64,000 nucleotides of DNA, from contig VXCM01000692.1 in assembly GCA_014773175.1 (NCBI GenBank), forward strand, positions 194,731 through 258,730. The letters are read 5' to 3'. Positions 31,921 through 46,700 of this stretch are shown one piece after another. This stretch comes from Lucifuga dentata. Its lineage: Eukaryota; Chordata; Actinopteri; Ophidiiformes; Bythitidae. Each line of letters starts with the position of its first letter. The stretch's first letter is position 1. The notes beneath the pieces are model-generated. The model worked only from the letters and a program-made list of their open reading frames with translations. It searched no databases and was not told the origin of the DNA. Made by a program: the position numbers and the translations under genes.

Positions 31921-34900
31921 GAATTGTAGAAATCAATTCAAGATAATTCAGGGAGTTTTAGAGGCATGGAAATTAAAAAACAAAAAACAAAAAAAAAAAC
32001 CTATACTAAAGAATATATAGTTAGTGGAACTATATCTTTTTTTAAATGCAGTTTTATTGTATCATTTTATAGTGTATAATTTTCTTGTAGAGACATTCTT
32101 TTTGTCAGTCTACTGTTGTATATGTGTTTTTTAATGACTGAGTGAGTCTTGCAAGAATTTCTGTACCTTTGCACATGGCTTGAATCTTGAATCCGTGTGT
32201 TTGGCTTTGAGTGTGTTTGTGTTCTTATACATTTATTCTTATAATGACGAAGTGCAACTGTACATAAGATAGTATCTGTAGTGGATTTCTTTAAGTTTTT
32301 CTGTTTAGGCTAGAACGTGGAGTACATTTTAAAAAAGGAATTATTATATGTGTGTGTGTGTGCCACTTTGTGTACAATAGAGGATTTGGGTTACTGTGTG
32401 GTTAGTTCCTCTGCTACACTTGGTGTCAGTACTCTGTGTGGAAGCATTAAAATTTATGTAGACATGCTGAACACTGTCATGTTATAGAAGTAAGTCTGTT
32501 AACTCTGCTCACTCTGTGTGAATCAGTGCACATGTGAGTAAGTGGCAATGGGTTCAGCTGACTGTTCTCAGATTGTTCATGGCATTAAGTTACATATTCT
32601 GCTGTAATATTTTGACATTTTTTGGAAAAATTAGTTGAGTCAGGGTAACAAAATGATAATGGGCTAGGAAATGTCTATAATGGTGTTGAGATCTCAAAGC
32701 TATTAAGTTAGCTAATAAACTTACATAATCATCCAGCATTATTTTGGACTTTTATGTTCCTATTTTGTTTTTGTATAGCAAAGTTTGAAAAAGTCATAAA
32801 ATGTTTGCTTTGCTTTATAATATACAATATACAATAATACCAATATACAGCTCTCTATAGAAGCAGAAAACTTATGAGTGCAAGAGTTTTCATTAGCCTA
32901 GCGATTTAGCACAGCACTCATTAGAGATAATAATGATGATGAGTTTTGTCTCGAAAATATGAAGAAAATGTGACATGAAATGACTATAAGGACAAGTATT
33001 GTGACAAATTTATCATACAGGAATACAGGAAAATTTCAGCAAGATGAGGTATTAAATATTAGGATGGATGTTACTGCAGAGTCTCTGGTATTCAGTCCCC
33101 CTCTTTCCAGGTGTATCCTTCCCCTCTCCTTCTTTCTGTTCCCACCAGTATGAGCAGCCAAACAGCAAAATGGACCTACTTTGTCATACAATGGTAAATG
33201 GGGGTTTAACCTATTGTTCAGTGTTGTGCTGTCATTGTGGATATGGGGACAATTTTTTTGTTGATCTGAAATGTAGCAGCAGAACAGGAGCAGTGTTGGA
33301 GCTTGTGCTATGTCACGCTGTCTCCTTATGGCTCCATCACTGGATTTATTGTTCACTTCCGCTTGTCAACAACATACCAGCAGGAAAAATATGCCAATGT
33401 GAAGATCATGCACATTCCACCTGATCATTTTCTGACACACATTCCATGCAACAGCTGCTAAAGCTCAGTTATGAGGAAAGGACATTCAGTGTTGAATATC
33501 ACAAATTGATCTTTAGTGCAACCAATCAGCCTAATTGATTTTGCAAGACTTGAGAACATCGGAATGCATGTCAGCACTCCATCTTTATGCTACATTCATC
33601 AGCTTTCCAATTCACATGCAAGTTCGTGGACATGATATAACGTAGCTAAACGCCTGAGCCACCCCGACACCATGACGCTTGCAAAGGATATATTCCAAAG
33701 ATATAAAATAAATGTGATTGTGATGCAATTAAGACAGTTATATGAGTCAAAAGCAGCCTTCATCAACACCATATTAATGCAGTAAATATTGCAATAATCG
33801 TATTTGATGGATTATGTTATCAGTTGAAAGCATCAAGTTGTGCATGTTCTCAGCTGATTATGATGACATTAAAGAATGCAAAGTCTGTGCTTTGTTACAT
33901 CAAGATGATTTTATAACATATTATTTATGTTATGGCATATAGCTATGGAAAGTTACTACTACTATGGGAAGTTGTCATTTGTTTTATTGGACTGTTGCTA
34001 TGCTTGCAGGATTGGATTTTAATATGCCTCCATACATAGCTGTTTTCTTTACAACGCATTGGAGACTTTTCTATGTTCTTTTACACCTATTTTTACATTA
34101 GTTTACCCTCATTGTTTGTCTCTTAGCATTCGCACAGGGAGGATAACCTTTTCTCACACATGTATCATGCTGTATCTATCTGGCTGGCCTTGTAAATGTC
34201 ATAATAATGTGTCCACTGTGTACTGTGGAATGCCTGGCACGCAAACCCTCCCGTCTCCTCAAGCCTTCTTCTCCTGTGAATGGGTTTCTTCAGCCTGCCT
34301 GAGGTAGGCTAACTCAGTCTTGGAGGAGGGGTGGGGGGTCGCCATCATGGTTAAGTTGCACAGATGGAAGTACATCAAGAGATCCTTTCTTTTTTTTCTT
34401 CTTATGAAAATCCCCTCAGTGCGTAAGGGTAACATCAACACTGTTGACGGCAATGACGACAAAGGCCTCATCATCTCGTCATCACTGCACTTGACAGTTT
34501 GCTCTGTGTAATGTGCGTCTGCATGTGTGCTTGCATGTGTGCGTCTGTGTGTTATGTGCATATAAGGGAATCATTGTCATGGGACCAGTGAGCGTCAGGG
34601 GGTGAAAGGCACAGAAAAGCAATCCTTCACACCAAGACACGCATTATGCACCCGCACACACACACAGCAAGGAGCCGGGCATCAGCTGTGACAGAGTTCA
34701 TACAGATGTGCTGAGGGTAGAGAGGAATGCCGTGAGGAGGAGGAGGAGGTTTTCTGATCTGTGTTACAGAAGGACCGAGGCCTTAGATGGGAAGAAAAGG
34801 ACAGAGTGAGAGAAAGAAGACAGCCAGAGGTAGAAACGGTCACGTCGTTGTTTGGACGTGACATTCCATGTGTGAAAGGAGTGAGATGGAATGGAATGAT

Positions 34901-36310
34901 GCTGATAGCAGAGTGATAGAATGCTGGAGGGATGTGATAAGCCTTCATCAAACAGCAGTTATACACCCTTTTACATAGACACACAAACACTTCTATGAGG
35001 GATAGATTCTTTGGGGGATGCAGAGATGAATGGAAGAGTGAATAATATTTAAGGATGGAGTAGCTTTTGACTGACAGGGGTTTTTGAAAAACAACACAAC
35101 CATTTTTGAATTAATGATGCTAATACTTGACATTTATTTTGTCAGCATTCTGTATGTTTCCATTGAATTTGATGCATTTAATGCAATACCCAAAATATCA
35201 AGTTCCTCTGCCCAGAATTGTGTGTATTGTGTGTACATACAAGGTGAGAATCATTGCATTTGTTAATGGTCTGATGTTATAGTAAGTAAACCACCTACGG
35301 TAATTAACCTATTTGAGGAAGTCACCGACTTATTTCATGCTGGTGTTTTGTACTGAGTCAGGACATGTCACTGTGTGCAAGGTGCTTTCCATTCAGGCTG
35401 TGATGTAATGGTACATTAAAAGGTGGGGGAACTGCAAAGCTGTTAATTATCACAATGGTAAATACCCACATTAGAGCAAACTTCATGAAATAACTTTCCC
35501 CTATAATCTCCATCACAACATAGAATGATGTGTACAACATCATTCAAACTTATATTTCAGAGTTTTATATCATGCTTAAAAAGATAGACAAACTATGTTC
35601 TGCAGGTAGAAAGTTCATCATATGGGGATTAAGCCAATTTTGAAAGCAAAGGTAAACCCCTTTTGTCTTCTACATGCATTTCAGAAGTAAATGTACATCC
35701 ATAAAAACCTTTAAAAAGAAAACCATTATTAAGAAATTGTGACCTCATTTGAACTCTGTCACTTATCTGTCTCCAAACTAACCTGCTCTTCCTCAGGGGC
35801 TTCTTCATGTTCACCCTTTGACCCAGCCTCCTAGCAGCCTTTGATCATGTCACTGGAGGTCATTGCCTGGGGGTNGGGGGTATGATTCTACAGCACGGAA
35901 TGTGAAAGTTTCCTCTAATGTAGGAATGCTGACTTCATGTCTTAGTAATTTTTACCTGCCTCCTGTCTTTTATACTACTTCAGCTGTGATTTATTATGCC
36001 ATACCACCTGATATCTACTATTTTTAAGTTATGTATGTATGATCCCCCTACCCCACCCACTTCCTCTTTCCATGTCTGGCTGCAGTCAATGAGTGTATGT
36101 ATTCCTGGATTGCACAAGGAGGTTGAGCTCTGTCTTCAAAAGGCCCCATTATTCTGTTCCTCATCACCTCCCGGATGAGCATTACAAGTCTGGCTGGAGG
36201 TGTAGTGAAAAGGTAGCACTGGGTTAACAAAAATGGTGAGCAAAACAGAAAAACAAAGGGCACCTAAAATTCAGAGCTAAATTAGGAAGTATACCTGGAA
36301 TTTTTCATGC
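31921..36310. other. Intergenic, no gene supported
   Basis: About 4.4 kb of AT-rich sequence. Open frames here are short and lack coding-like composition or paired splice sites. It contains short TG runs (32349-32361) and a G-run with a single N at 35875. A block at 33151-33193 has exon-like borders, but the 15-codon frame is too short to support a gene. Confidence 0.5.
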
Positions 36311-36899
36311 TTAAAGGACCATACCGCCATTTTGCACATTTGAGCCTAATATATTCAATTTTCATACACGTGAGGTCACTGACAATCATTTCCCAAAGCA
36401 TACTACTGGAACAGTGAATTAAAAATGTTTTTCTTACCTTCCAGACCTCCATTGGTTTCAGTTCATTCTGGTACGCTATAAAAATCAACTTGTTGATACT
36501 TGAAACATTCTTGGGATAGGTAATCATAGGTAATCATCGTGAACAAGATGTGTATTCAGGTTTTGTTAGAAGTTACGTAATAATAGTATTTAAGCGCAAT
36601 AAAAAGCATGGAGTGATTGTATGTCTCCACCAGGGAATATAGTCCCAAAAAAAGACCCACATTTATTGAAAAATTTAAACGACCATGACTTCATAAGGCT
36701 GCGTAACTATTAGCAGGCGAAACATCGATTTTTAAAGTGGGTGTACTGCTTGAATATTTCATTTTGAAAGATTAAGAGATTTTGCAAAATATCTGGAAAG
36801 CTGAAATACGGTTTTATTCTTAGGAAAATGGTTGGCAGTAACGTAATAAAAATTGAACATATTAGGCTTAAACATGCAAAATGCTGGCTGGTCCTTTAA
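36311..36899 (-). mobile_element. TTAA MITE, subfamily A, copy 8
   Basis: A 589-bp full-length copy with TTAA at 36311-36314 and 36896-36899; ends AGGACCATACCGCC and GCTGGCTGGTCCT. Same orientation as the copy at 13907 and without its 342-bp extra block. Confidence 0.92.
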
Positions 36900-39800
36900 A
36901 GTATTATGGAAAAATAGAGAAAGAGACATTGGATGAAAGTCTGGATCCTCTTTATCCTCACAGTCCTTGACTATAGTTCTTATCCTCATCCATCAGTCCA
37001 CAAATTCATGCAGTTTCCCATCTTTGCAAAGTCTTGAAACCTTGCTGTTTCTATTTCAATGAGACTTCCTGTTTCACTTGCATCTGACCAATCAGCGGCA
37101 TTTGGTCTTGCGAGATCCACTCAGCAGTTTCAGAACCATCAGAGAGAACCTACCCTGAGGTAGGAGCTAAAAATGGCTTAGCAACTATTATTCCATCACC
37201 AAAATAGTGAAGGACAGGAAATGGTTCCCATGGCACGAGAGACAGTAATGAGAAGGATCATGAGCATAAAATCAAGAGGAATTGAGCTAAACTGAGAGTG
37301 CTTTGAAAGTTCATGAAATGCTGCCTCCTGTTTCTATTTCTAGACATTGTAATCAGAAACAAACAGACAATATCATTTTTGCTGATCAGTTTGAAAGCAT
37401 ATCGTGCCTACTCCAGATTATAATAAGGCATTTTAATCAAAGTCAAGCTTAACTGTGGTCAGTATTTCTTAAGAACTGATTCCCAGACCTCATATGGGGA
37501 CAATAGATAACATATGGCTTAACATTTCAGCTGACAGATGTCCACACTGGACAAAGAGAGCAGAAAGATAGTAATCATGACAGTATAGCTTTGAGCAGTC
37601 GCAGAGGCCTTGGGGGTCAGATTCGGGGGCAAGCAGCAGTAATAGTGAAATAGAGGAAATGGGGAGGTGGGCTGCTGAAGAACACCAGTCTGGTTAAACA
37701 CCGGATAAGTAGGTCACATTAACATCTTGTCAGGAGTGACAAAGGAAAGCAATTTGACTTTTCAATACAGGACTTTAATAGTGGATCATGTAAATGGATT
37801 TTGGAAATGTATTTAAATACTGACACAGTTTAAGGCAAAGTAGAGTCTCCATTTACAATACAAATCAAATTGAGAGGTTTCAAAGGTGACAAGCAAAGTG
37901 TAATAAGTGGTTTCGGGGAATTGCTGGGGACTTTTGTGTTACAACATTACTACTGCTGCTGTAAGAGTCAATTCTCTGGAAATTATTTCTTTAGGTTTTA
38001 CTTTCAGTTTCTGTCTCCTTCTCTTTTCTTTCTTCTGTATTTGTTTATGGCCAGAGAAGAGGAATCCCAGTGGGGAGGGTGTGTATGCGGACACATCAGT
38101 GTTAAAGAGAAGCTGAACTGTCCGTGTATTTTCTACATGCTGTATTTTTTTTTTTTTTTTAAGAAGTGGGAAAATTTCCATTATTTTTCAGCATGCATTG
38201 TTTTAAGGCTTGATTTTGAAGTACATTTTTGGGAAATATTTCTTAGACAACCACCTAAGAAATTACTAGACTGAGTTTCCTCATTTGTCTTTGTGTGCAT
38301 GCGTGTGCACCCACACACACAAACATCCATGCATACACACACACGCTTGGCACATGCATCACTGGAAATGGTGTCAGCCCAGTATATAAATCCCTTTTGA
38401 CATATGAGTGTGCCATTGACCCTATTACCATGACAACAGTTTTTCATTGTGGCAATGCTGATACAATATGACACAATAACACAGACACTTATAGTGATTT
38501 GTTGCTAAGAGGTCAACTACACACTTTTTATTTTCCTTTCCTCCCCTTTCTCTTGTACTCTCCCCTCTTGTGGTTCATGTTCTTTCCTTTGTCATTATTT
38601 GCCCTGATTTCTTAGTGTGTTTGTGAATGTGTGTGTGTGCGTGTGTTGTCTGTCTGTCTGTCACGGCTAATGTGTAATGTATTTTGAGAGTACAGGTATA
38701 TGTGAAAGTCTTGGGGCTAGAGAAAGGGAGAGAAAAGCAGCTTTCAAACAAAGGTTGATATAAAGGTAGTTCAGGCTTATCTCTGTGCTTCTGTGCTCTC
38801 ACTTCCCCTAGTGTGTGTGTGTGTGTGTGTGCGTTTGCGCGTGTTTCAAATCTGTAGACACCCACGCAAGAGTCCTAAAATAAATGCTTCTTCTTTCATA
38901 CATGTGAGTGCATTCAGCAGAACTGAACAACACATCCACCCNCCACCTCCTCCTCTCTCCTTCGCTTTCTTCCATCCATCCTGAGAGTGAGGGAGTGAGA
39001 GAGGGAGAACGGCAGATGAAATTTGGGAAAAGAAAAGAGGGAAGGAAAGAGAGGAGAGATGTTTTGCACTCCATTTTGCTCAACAATAGAGTTTGGGGGC
39101 TTGGTTTGTCTTTTATGAATATAGCTTATGAATACATGGAGGGCCAGCAGGAAAAAAAGGAAGATAAAGTGGGAATAAATAAGCACTTGTGGAATTTTTG
39201 AAAACTGAAAAAAGGATAAGAGCTGTATGTATTCACTATGTGAGCTCAGTATTTCACTGACACAGGAATAGCAGCCACATCAGAGTAAATACAGTTCCTG
39301 TTGTAACCACATCACACAGACTAGACTAACCTAGTTTGAAAGATTTTTTTGGTACGTTTTTTTTTTTTTTGNTTTTTTTTTTTTTGTTTGTTTTTTTGCC
39401 CTTCAACAGAACACTGGTTGCTAATATCCATGAAAACATTACACTCTGCAACTTTATTTGTTTTGATTAATGATACTTTTCTTTCATATGTGCATCCATT
39501 CAGACCCAGATGTTGGATCCAGCATCCACGCATCTACATATCTTTCTATTATAAAGTTTTCAAAGCTGCTTTGATCGGAATTGCATGTTGGGATTCTGCG
39601 CTGATTGCAGAGTTTGGAAGATAGGAACACACACATTCAACATCATTTAAACAGTTTATTTGACACCTTTAACCTAAAGTTAAATCAAATATTCTGAATG
39701 TGGACGCCTCCCAATACAAAAAAGAGCAGGAGAGGGAGAGAGATATAGACGTAACAAGCCAGAAAAGCGAGGGATAGATGGGTGGGTGGTGAGTCAGAGG

Positions 39801-41924
39801 GGAGATGGAGGGAGAGAGAAGAGAGGGAGAAGTGCTGATGAATGGGTTGATGGCACACTGACCCACTAATCTTACAGCTGCACTGCCACTGGCTCCGTTT
39901 GGCCTGGAGAAACACTCTCACACACATACACAAGCACACGCACACACTGATACATGCACAAATTAATAAACCCTTTGACTGTTCCTACCAAACAAGAAAA
40001 AAAAGACATTTTTCCTTCTCTTGATTTTATAATCAGACATGGATTTGGATTTCCTGTGTTATACTGATATATATACCATAGTGCAGCTGAATCTGCACAC
40101 TAGTACACTTGCACTATCACCACTTCTGTCTGGTATTAAAGGCATTAAAGGTCATGAAATAGAGGAAGCAGTGGAGTGCCTGCACAGGAAACATGCAGCA
40201 TGTTTCACAACCTTTACCACTCCTGGGTTTCTAAATCTGTCAGATACCTTTTTAGCTCATAAGGCCTAATGAGACATTGGGACACTACTGAGATGGAGTG
40301 ACATTACAAATGTAAAGTCTTGTGAGGATGATGATGATCATCATGTGATGTTTTCAAGGGCGTTATCCTTGTTAAACCCCAAAATGGAATGTGATGTGCC
40401 GATTCCCTTACAGAGCAAGGTCTGGAAGTGAACATGACAGTTGTTTTCTTTAGCTGGAAGATATTTAAGCTTAATTTGGCATTCTTAATCCAGAGTGCAG
40501 CACTGTCATTTTCCTAATCATCTGTTTGGTTTGTATTGTTCCATCTCTCACAAGAGATTATTGAATTTTCAATCCATACACAAAACCCTAAAACCTGGTG
40601 CAACTTGGCTTAAAATTGAAGTTGGACAATTAGATTCACTCAGTATGTTTACATGGATATTCCCCTTTTTTGTTTTAAATCTCTACTGCAATTAAGGGGA
40701 AACATGGAATAAACTGTGTACATTGATGGAATTAATAGCATTCTGTTATTTGGTGAATATCCACAATTTGTTGCTTGATGGGATGAAGCATGCCAGCAGC
40801 AGAAATGTAAGCCAATGAAGCTGCTATGTGCTTGAGTAAATCGACTTTCTATCAGTTCTTGACTTGGACTACATCAATGATTTCGATCTGATTATGGTAT
40901 GTACATAACGTTTTAAAAAATCAATTTATTGCCATAAGTGGATTAGAATCGAAGTTCTAGTGTGCATGTAATTGTACTGACTGTGAAAACTGAGCCACCA
41001 TACAGGCCGATATCTCATTTTACCAACTCTCTCTCTCCTTCATCCTCTCTTGTTGGACTCACTGCTTTAGTATTTTCTTTCCAGTTTTATTTGGACTCAG
41101 ACTCCAGGCATTTGCTCTTCCTTTTACATCCAATGATCTGATGATCAACCTAGTAAGTTCATTTGTTGTTGGAGTTGGGGTCTTCCATCTTGTCATTCAC
41201 CACCTCTGCAGCCATCACCAGAACCAGATCATGAACCGTGGCTGCACTGGGGGCTGTGTTTCCAGTTAAAAACACATGGCCAGCAGTGTGTGAAGCAGCA
41301 AAGCTAAAGCTATCTTCAAAGCTAAAGCTGGGAGAAATTGATGTCAAGGCCAATGTTTGGTGCTTTGAAACCTGCTGGTCTACTTTCTGTTTCTAATTTA
41401 CTAGTGGATTCCTCCTCTACTTTTTAAATAAACTGGCATTAAATGAAGATTCTAGGTGACAAAGGGCAGAATCTGTTCAAGAGAGTAACTAGATAGGGAC
41501 ATCAAGTTATAATGAGGACTTTCCATGCTTCAACTTTCCCTCTATAATGAGCTTTTATGAGCAGTGGATTGGCAGTGCAGCCAAATTGTTCATCGGGAAG
41601 CACCCATGTTTATATCGGAAAGCACCTGTATTTACACCTGTTCAGAATGCCAACACTCAAAGGTGGGATGAAAAGCCTACCATCATATAGGGTGGAGAGG
41701 TTGTTAGCACTGAACAGGGATAATGGCTCACACTTTCACTTCAGGAGAGGAGAGAGATTGTTAACAGGAATTCTGCATCATCTGTTTTGTGTAATCTTGT
41801 CATGATAAATCATGTAAGCAGGAATAAAGGCACACACTTTCACTTTCACTTCTCTCCTCAAAGATATTCATGCTGTTGAACAGTGTTGTAAGCATGGACA
41901 GTGACAGAAAGAAAAACAAGAGCT
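36900..41924. other. Intergenic, no gene supported; microsatellites
   Basis: No coding exon was supported in 5 kb. Simple repeats: TG tracts around 38622-38646 and 38811-38832, a purine-rich GAGGGAGA stretch at 38985-39060, T-runs with a single N at 39372, and a GGGAGAGAG-rich stretch at 39725-39830. Single Ns at 38942 and 39372 mark assembly joins. Confidence 0.5.
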
Positions 41925-42327
41925 TTAAAGGACCATACTGGCAATTTTTACATGTTTAGGCCCAATAAATACTACCCACATACACATTACATCACTGACA
42001 AACAATTTCCAATACATAAAATGGGATTTTAATTTTCATGTTGTTTTGCCAAATTCCCTAGTCATTCACCATCAAGTGTTTAAGTGATATCTTAAAATTC
42101 AATGTTTCTCCTGCTAGCAGCATGTTAGCATGAGTCTGTTGAACTGTGTCTGTTAAAGACACAGTTGTTTTTAATTTCTCTGTAAAAGCCAGTCTGAAAG
42201 GTAGAAAAACAATTTATAAAATTTACTGCTCAGTCATATATTTTGGTTATCAGTAATGTAACGTACTGTATATTCAGATTGTATATATTGGGGTCAAACA
42301 TGCAAAATTGCTGATATTGTCCTTTAA
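41925..42327 (+). mobile_element. TTAA MITE, subfamily B, copy 9
   Basis: A 403-bp element between TTAA at 41925-41928 and 42324-42327. The left end is AGGACCATACTGGCAATTTT with GGCCCAATAAATACTACCCA; the right end GCTGATATTGTCCT is its inverted partner. It is shorter than the copy at 19268 and more diverged than subfamily A copies. Confidence 0.85.
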
Positions 42328-43648
42328 AGAAGCCAATCACTGCATGAGTAGGCAGTGGCAGTTGGTTTGTTGGATTCAGAAATTTGATTGGATAGAAAGT
42401 GGTTTCTAATGCTATCTGACAATCTTTAGATGAAGTATATGTCTTAACTCTTATATATACTGAAAATATAATTCTGGGTGGCTTAATAGCTCCTTTAGGC
42501 AGATTGAGACAGATTTTATAGACAGCTCTCACTGAAGCTGTTCAGTAAAATTGTATCCCCACCTCTATTATATGAGTTTTTAATGGTTATTATTACAAAA
42601 AGCAAACAACCTATCACATTTAATGCAAATTTCCTTGTCCTGTGGAGCTAATAAACAGGAATCTGTGTCGTCAACTAATTAACTCAATCCAATAGGCTGT
42701 GTGTTAAGGAGATACAGATCTAATTAAAAGCTCAACACCTTCAAAGGACATCAACACTGCCAATGATGGATGTTGTCTACTGGAAAAATGCCAGGATGTC
42801 TTATCCTAAAACACACACACACTCACACACAAAAAACTCTACGATGACATGTATCCCCAGGGAAAGAAATAGGGTATGATGTACTGAGAGGTAGTGACAG
42901 GCCAGCGTGAGGAGGCTTGGAGGCTGGCTCGGTCTGGACTCTTTCACGGTGGCCTGAAAACACCTTTTTAATATCACAATTTGAGACAATCCACAGCAAA
43001 AACACACACCAGTGGGAAGCCATCTCCTGTCTACCAAATATTACAGGCTGAGTGTTGAGGATCCAGCGATGGCAGGGTCTTTGTTTGTATTTGCCACTCA
43101 CAGTTGTTCGTGCCATAAAACATTTCATCATCCCAGTTGGTGCGAATAAACAAATGGAGAAGGTGAGACAGGTTCTCTCTGGCCATATGGGATTTTAGCC
43201 CACAGTGCTGCTTACATAAGATAAGATAGCCAGTTGGTTAAGGGGGAGAATAAAGGTCCACTATGTAAACCAAAGCCATTAAACCACACCACTCCCCAGT
43301 CGAACCCAACCCTGGGGCTGCACAGACCACTGGTGGGTCAATCCCTTCTAAAGAATGTGGAGAATCTGCATCATTCTTGGTAAGAGGTGAATTTGTTTAA
43401 CGTGATGGTGAGGTAATGAGGTCAAATATGGGTGATGGAGGAGAGAAAATGTTGAGCCATAAGAAAAGGGCAACAGCACCGACAAGCTGGTAACAGAGCC
43501 TGAAATGTTACAGTAGCAAGGCTGAGCTTGGCATCACACACACACACACACACACATACGCATATCGGCTTTGCCCTCCAAGCACACCCTCTAGGCTGGC
43601 ACATGGAGCAGTAGGGGGAGGGAGGCTGCATGCCCAAGGATGAGAATG

Positions 43649-43705
<57 letters not shown>

Positions 43706-45284
43706 CTATGAGCGATCCGAGGATGGCAAAATGGCTGAACAGTTCAGCCTGCCTCTGTGCTTAAAGTAGAAACGGTATATGAAGCAGACTGCTAAAATAG
43801 ACGAGGAATAATTCATTTAGTGAGATCAGAACATCTGCAGCTTTGCCACCGGTGATCACAGATTCCTCCATATCAAAGAAACGCACATCACATATTGGAG
43901 ACCTGAAAGGAGAACTGGAGATCCTAAAATGATTCCTGGATTGTTTTCACAGGAAATGCTTTCAAGTCTTCATCCTGATTGTGTGCCTGTGAAACAGCAC
44001 CTGAAAGCCTCTCAGAATTCGATCTTTACATCGCACAATATATATATTTACAGTACAATATAACGTTTTGGAGGGAGAGATGTGTTCCACAGGCTGCCGA
44101 TTCTATAAATTATGTTAAAAAGAATTGATCAGCAGGATCCTGGAGCAGACAAATGAGCTGGTAATCAGGATATGCAGAGAAAGAGAGGAGGAGGGGTGTT
44201 GTGTGGAGAAGTGTTGACCTAATTCTGCGCAAATGGCTGTTCATGTGGTAGACAGGATTGTTGATGCTATGTATTGTCATGCCTGAGACTAGGTTTGAGC
44301 CTGGCTTGTGTGAGTATGAGCTCTCTCATATAAGTAACCTGTGAATATGTTCAAATACGATATATAATTTTGTTTGTTGCTGGGCTGCTTAAATCATTCA
44401 TGAATCTGAGGGGTGGGGAGATGAGAGGCATGGGTGTGGAGAGGAGTAAAATGTGACTGGAAAATGAAAGACTGGTTAAAAATCAAGTATTTAACACAAC
44501 CAATTCAGAATTCAGGGTTCTGAAGCCAAGTTCAAGCAGTCATACAGGGTTCCCACTGGTTTTTGTGTCTGTGGAATATCATAAAGTTGAAATAAAGAGA
44601 GAAAAAAACAGGAATTCTGCTCTCTGGAGAAGTCTGGGAATTTCAGGGGATTTTTATAAATTGGTCACTTTGCATGAATATGTATGGCTGCATTAGAATG
44701 GAAACCAGACTGATTACACTTTCACAGACTGGAATTCCATTTTCTAGTCTCGATGGAAGGAGTAAATAACCACATGCACATTAATTTCTTGTCCTTTCTG
44801 TTGCTGTCTGTCTGTTTCTCTGTCTGTCTTTGTCTTCTGCTGTCTGTTGTTACCTGTCTGCCAGGTTGACAAACTCATACGTAGCAGCAATTAGCCCGGC
44901 TCAGCCTGTCAGCTGGAAGAGAGCAGAGTGAGACGGAGGCAAAATGCCAGCAGAGTATCTCTTTACCCTCCACTGAGGGGTTAGAGGTTCCCACTGTGAA
45001 TGGGATATTCACTTCTGATTAGTTTCTGTGAGTGTGAGTGTGTGTTAGAGTTGAACAAACACATTATACCAGACCTATTATTGATTTTTTTCCCTAAATA
45101 CTGTATATTGTTATGTAAGTGTTGAACAAATCTAATATGACGGATACAGTGCACTTGTCTTGCATCTTTATTACATTATTGTATTATTGATTATTGATTG
45201 TTTATTGGAAGCACATAACCTGAATTGAGTTTAGTGCTACAAATTGATTAGAACCCACATTAGTTGCATAAATGTATTTACGTA
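42328..45284. other. Intergenic, no gene supported; microsatellites
   Basis: No exon supported. A (CA)n tract lies at 43538-43556 and a long (GA)n tract at 43652-43702. The (GA)n tract is followed by complex sequence of unknown role. Confidence 0.5.
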
Positions 45285-45735
45285 TCTCGCCAAGGAGATT
45301 ATTTTTTCATCTGCATGGCTGTTTATTTATTTGTTTTTTGCAGGATTACACACAAAAAACAGTTATAAACCAATTTTGACAAAAACTGGTGGGATTAAGA
45401 ACCTATGATTAAATTTTGGTGCTGATCTGGATCCAGGGGGAGATGGAAGAATTTTTAAAAATGATTTCTTTGCTTTGCAACATTATGTATTTTAGATTAA
45501 TTTCTTCAATCTCAATGAAAAAGTGATGCACATTTATCCCATGATGAACTATTAATATGCACAATTTGGTCCAGATCCATACCCAGATTGTTACTTATGG
45601 CAAATAAAGTATTTAAGTCCTATTATTATTATAGCTGTATCATTCTCTTTAGGCCAGTATTTTATTAGAACTAGATCAATTTTTCGAGGCTTGTTTAGTC
45701 TTGGCAGAGGTACATATGCATTCTGATGAGTACCT
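45285..45735. mobile_element. Widespread animal interspersed repeat (CGCCAAGGAG...CTTGGCAGAGG type)
   Basis: The block starts TCGCCAAGGAGATTATTTTT, continues with TTTTGCAGGATTAC, AACTGGTGGGATTAAGAACC, AATTTTGGTGCTGATCTGGA and CCAGGGGGAGATGG, and ends GTCTTGGCAGAGGTACATAT. This ordered set of words matches a common repeat in fish and many invertebrates. The ends CGCCAAG and CTTGGCag are inverted. No protein is encoded. The class is uncertain from sequence alone. Confidence 0.6.
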
Positions 45736-46414
45736 TTACTGTTATGCTGGATTTTTAGTGGACCATCATCAAAATGCAAAGGCTTTTTCACCACGCCAAG
45801 AATAAAACAATGATTGTTTTGCAGCAAATTTAATACTAAATATCAGCATATCCCATCTGTGATTGTTGTTAAAATTCAACAGTGTATAACGTTGAGTCTG
45901 TGTATGCATGAGTCACAGAAGAACCTTGCCACTCTTAACTCAAATGGCCATAAAGTGATAAAGTGAAACCAAACAAATGCTTTTTTTTTGCTTTCCAAAT
46001 GAGCCTCTATTTTTTGAAGTGCATCCGCCAGATGTGAACTCCCTTGATCTGCTGTCGGTGATCAACAGATGGCTGATTTGCATTTCCAAATCCGTAGTTA
46101 AACTCTGATATGATTGGGGAATGAGTGGAATTCTAGCAGAGACTTTATCTACCCACATACGACTGAACCCACACTCTCTTGCTCTCTTTCCTCTCTCTTT
46201 CTGTTCTCGCCTTTCCTCCCTTTGATTAGCGAGTAAAACATTATTTTGAGGGCTCATTGATCGCCCAGGAGTTTTACACAGATAGACAGTATTTATGGCT
46301 GTGGGCCCCAGGAGAAACGCACACAAGAACAGCACAATTTACTTCTTCTTTAACACGGCTACCTCCTCATCCAGAACACTCTCTCTCTCTCTCTCTCTCT
46401 CTCCCTCCCTCCCT
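45736..46414. other. Complex intergenic sequence, no gene
   Basis: No coding exon is supported. The sequence around 46225-46300 is non-repetitive and of mixed composition. The stretch ends in a (CT)n tract at 46380-46402 that runs into the gap. Confidence 0.4.
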
Positions 46415-46661
46415 NNNNNNNNNNNNNNNNNNNNNNNNNNNNNNNNNNNNNNNNNNNNNNNNNNNNNNNNNNNNNNNNNNNNNNNNNNNNNNNNNNNNNN
46501 NNNNNNNNNNNNNNNNNNNNNNNNNNNNNNNNNNNNNNNNNNNNNNNNNNNNNNNNNNNNNNNNNNNNNNNNNNNNNNNNNNNNNNNNNNNNNNNNNNNN
46601 NNNNNNNNNNNNNNNNNNNNNNNNNNNNNNNNNNNNNNNNNNNNNNNNNNNNNNNNNNNNN
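46415..46661. other. Assembly gap (247 N)
   Basis: The run of N is bounded by a (CT)n/CCCT tract on the left and a (CA)n tract (46665-46697) on the right. Apparent open frames across it are meaningless. Confidence 1.
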
Positions 46662-46663
46662 CA

Positions 46664-46697
<34 letters not shown>

Positions 46698-46700
<3 letters not shown>

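Noticed and set aside
33151..33193. Exon-like block after TTCTGTTCCCACCAG and before GTAAATG
   Set aside because: Only 15 codons, no matching neighbour exon and no recognisable motif.
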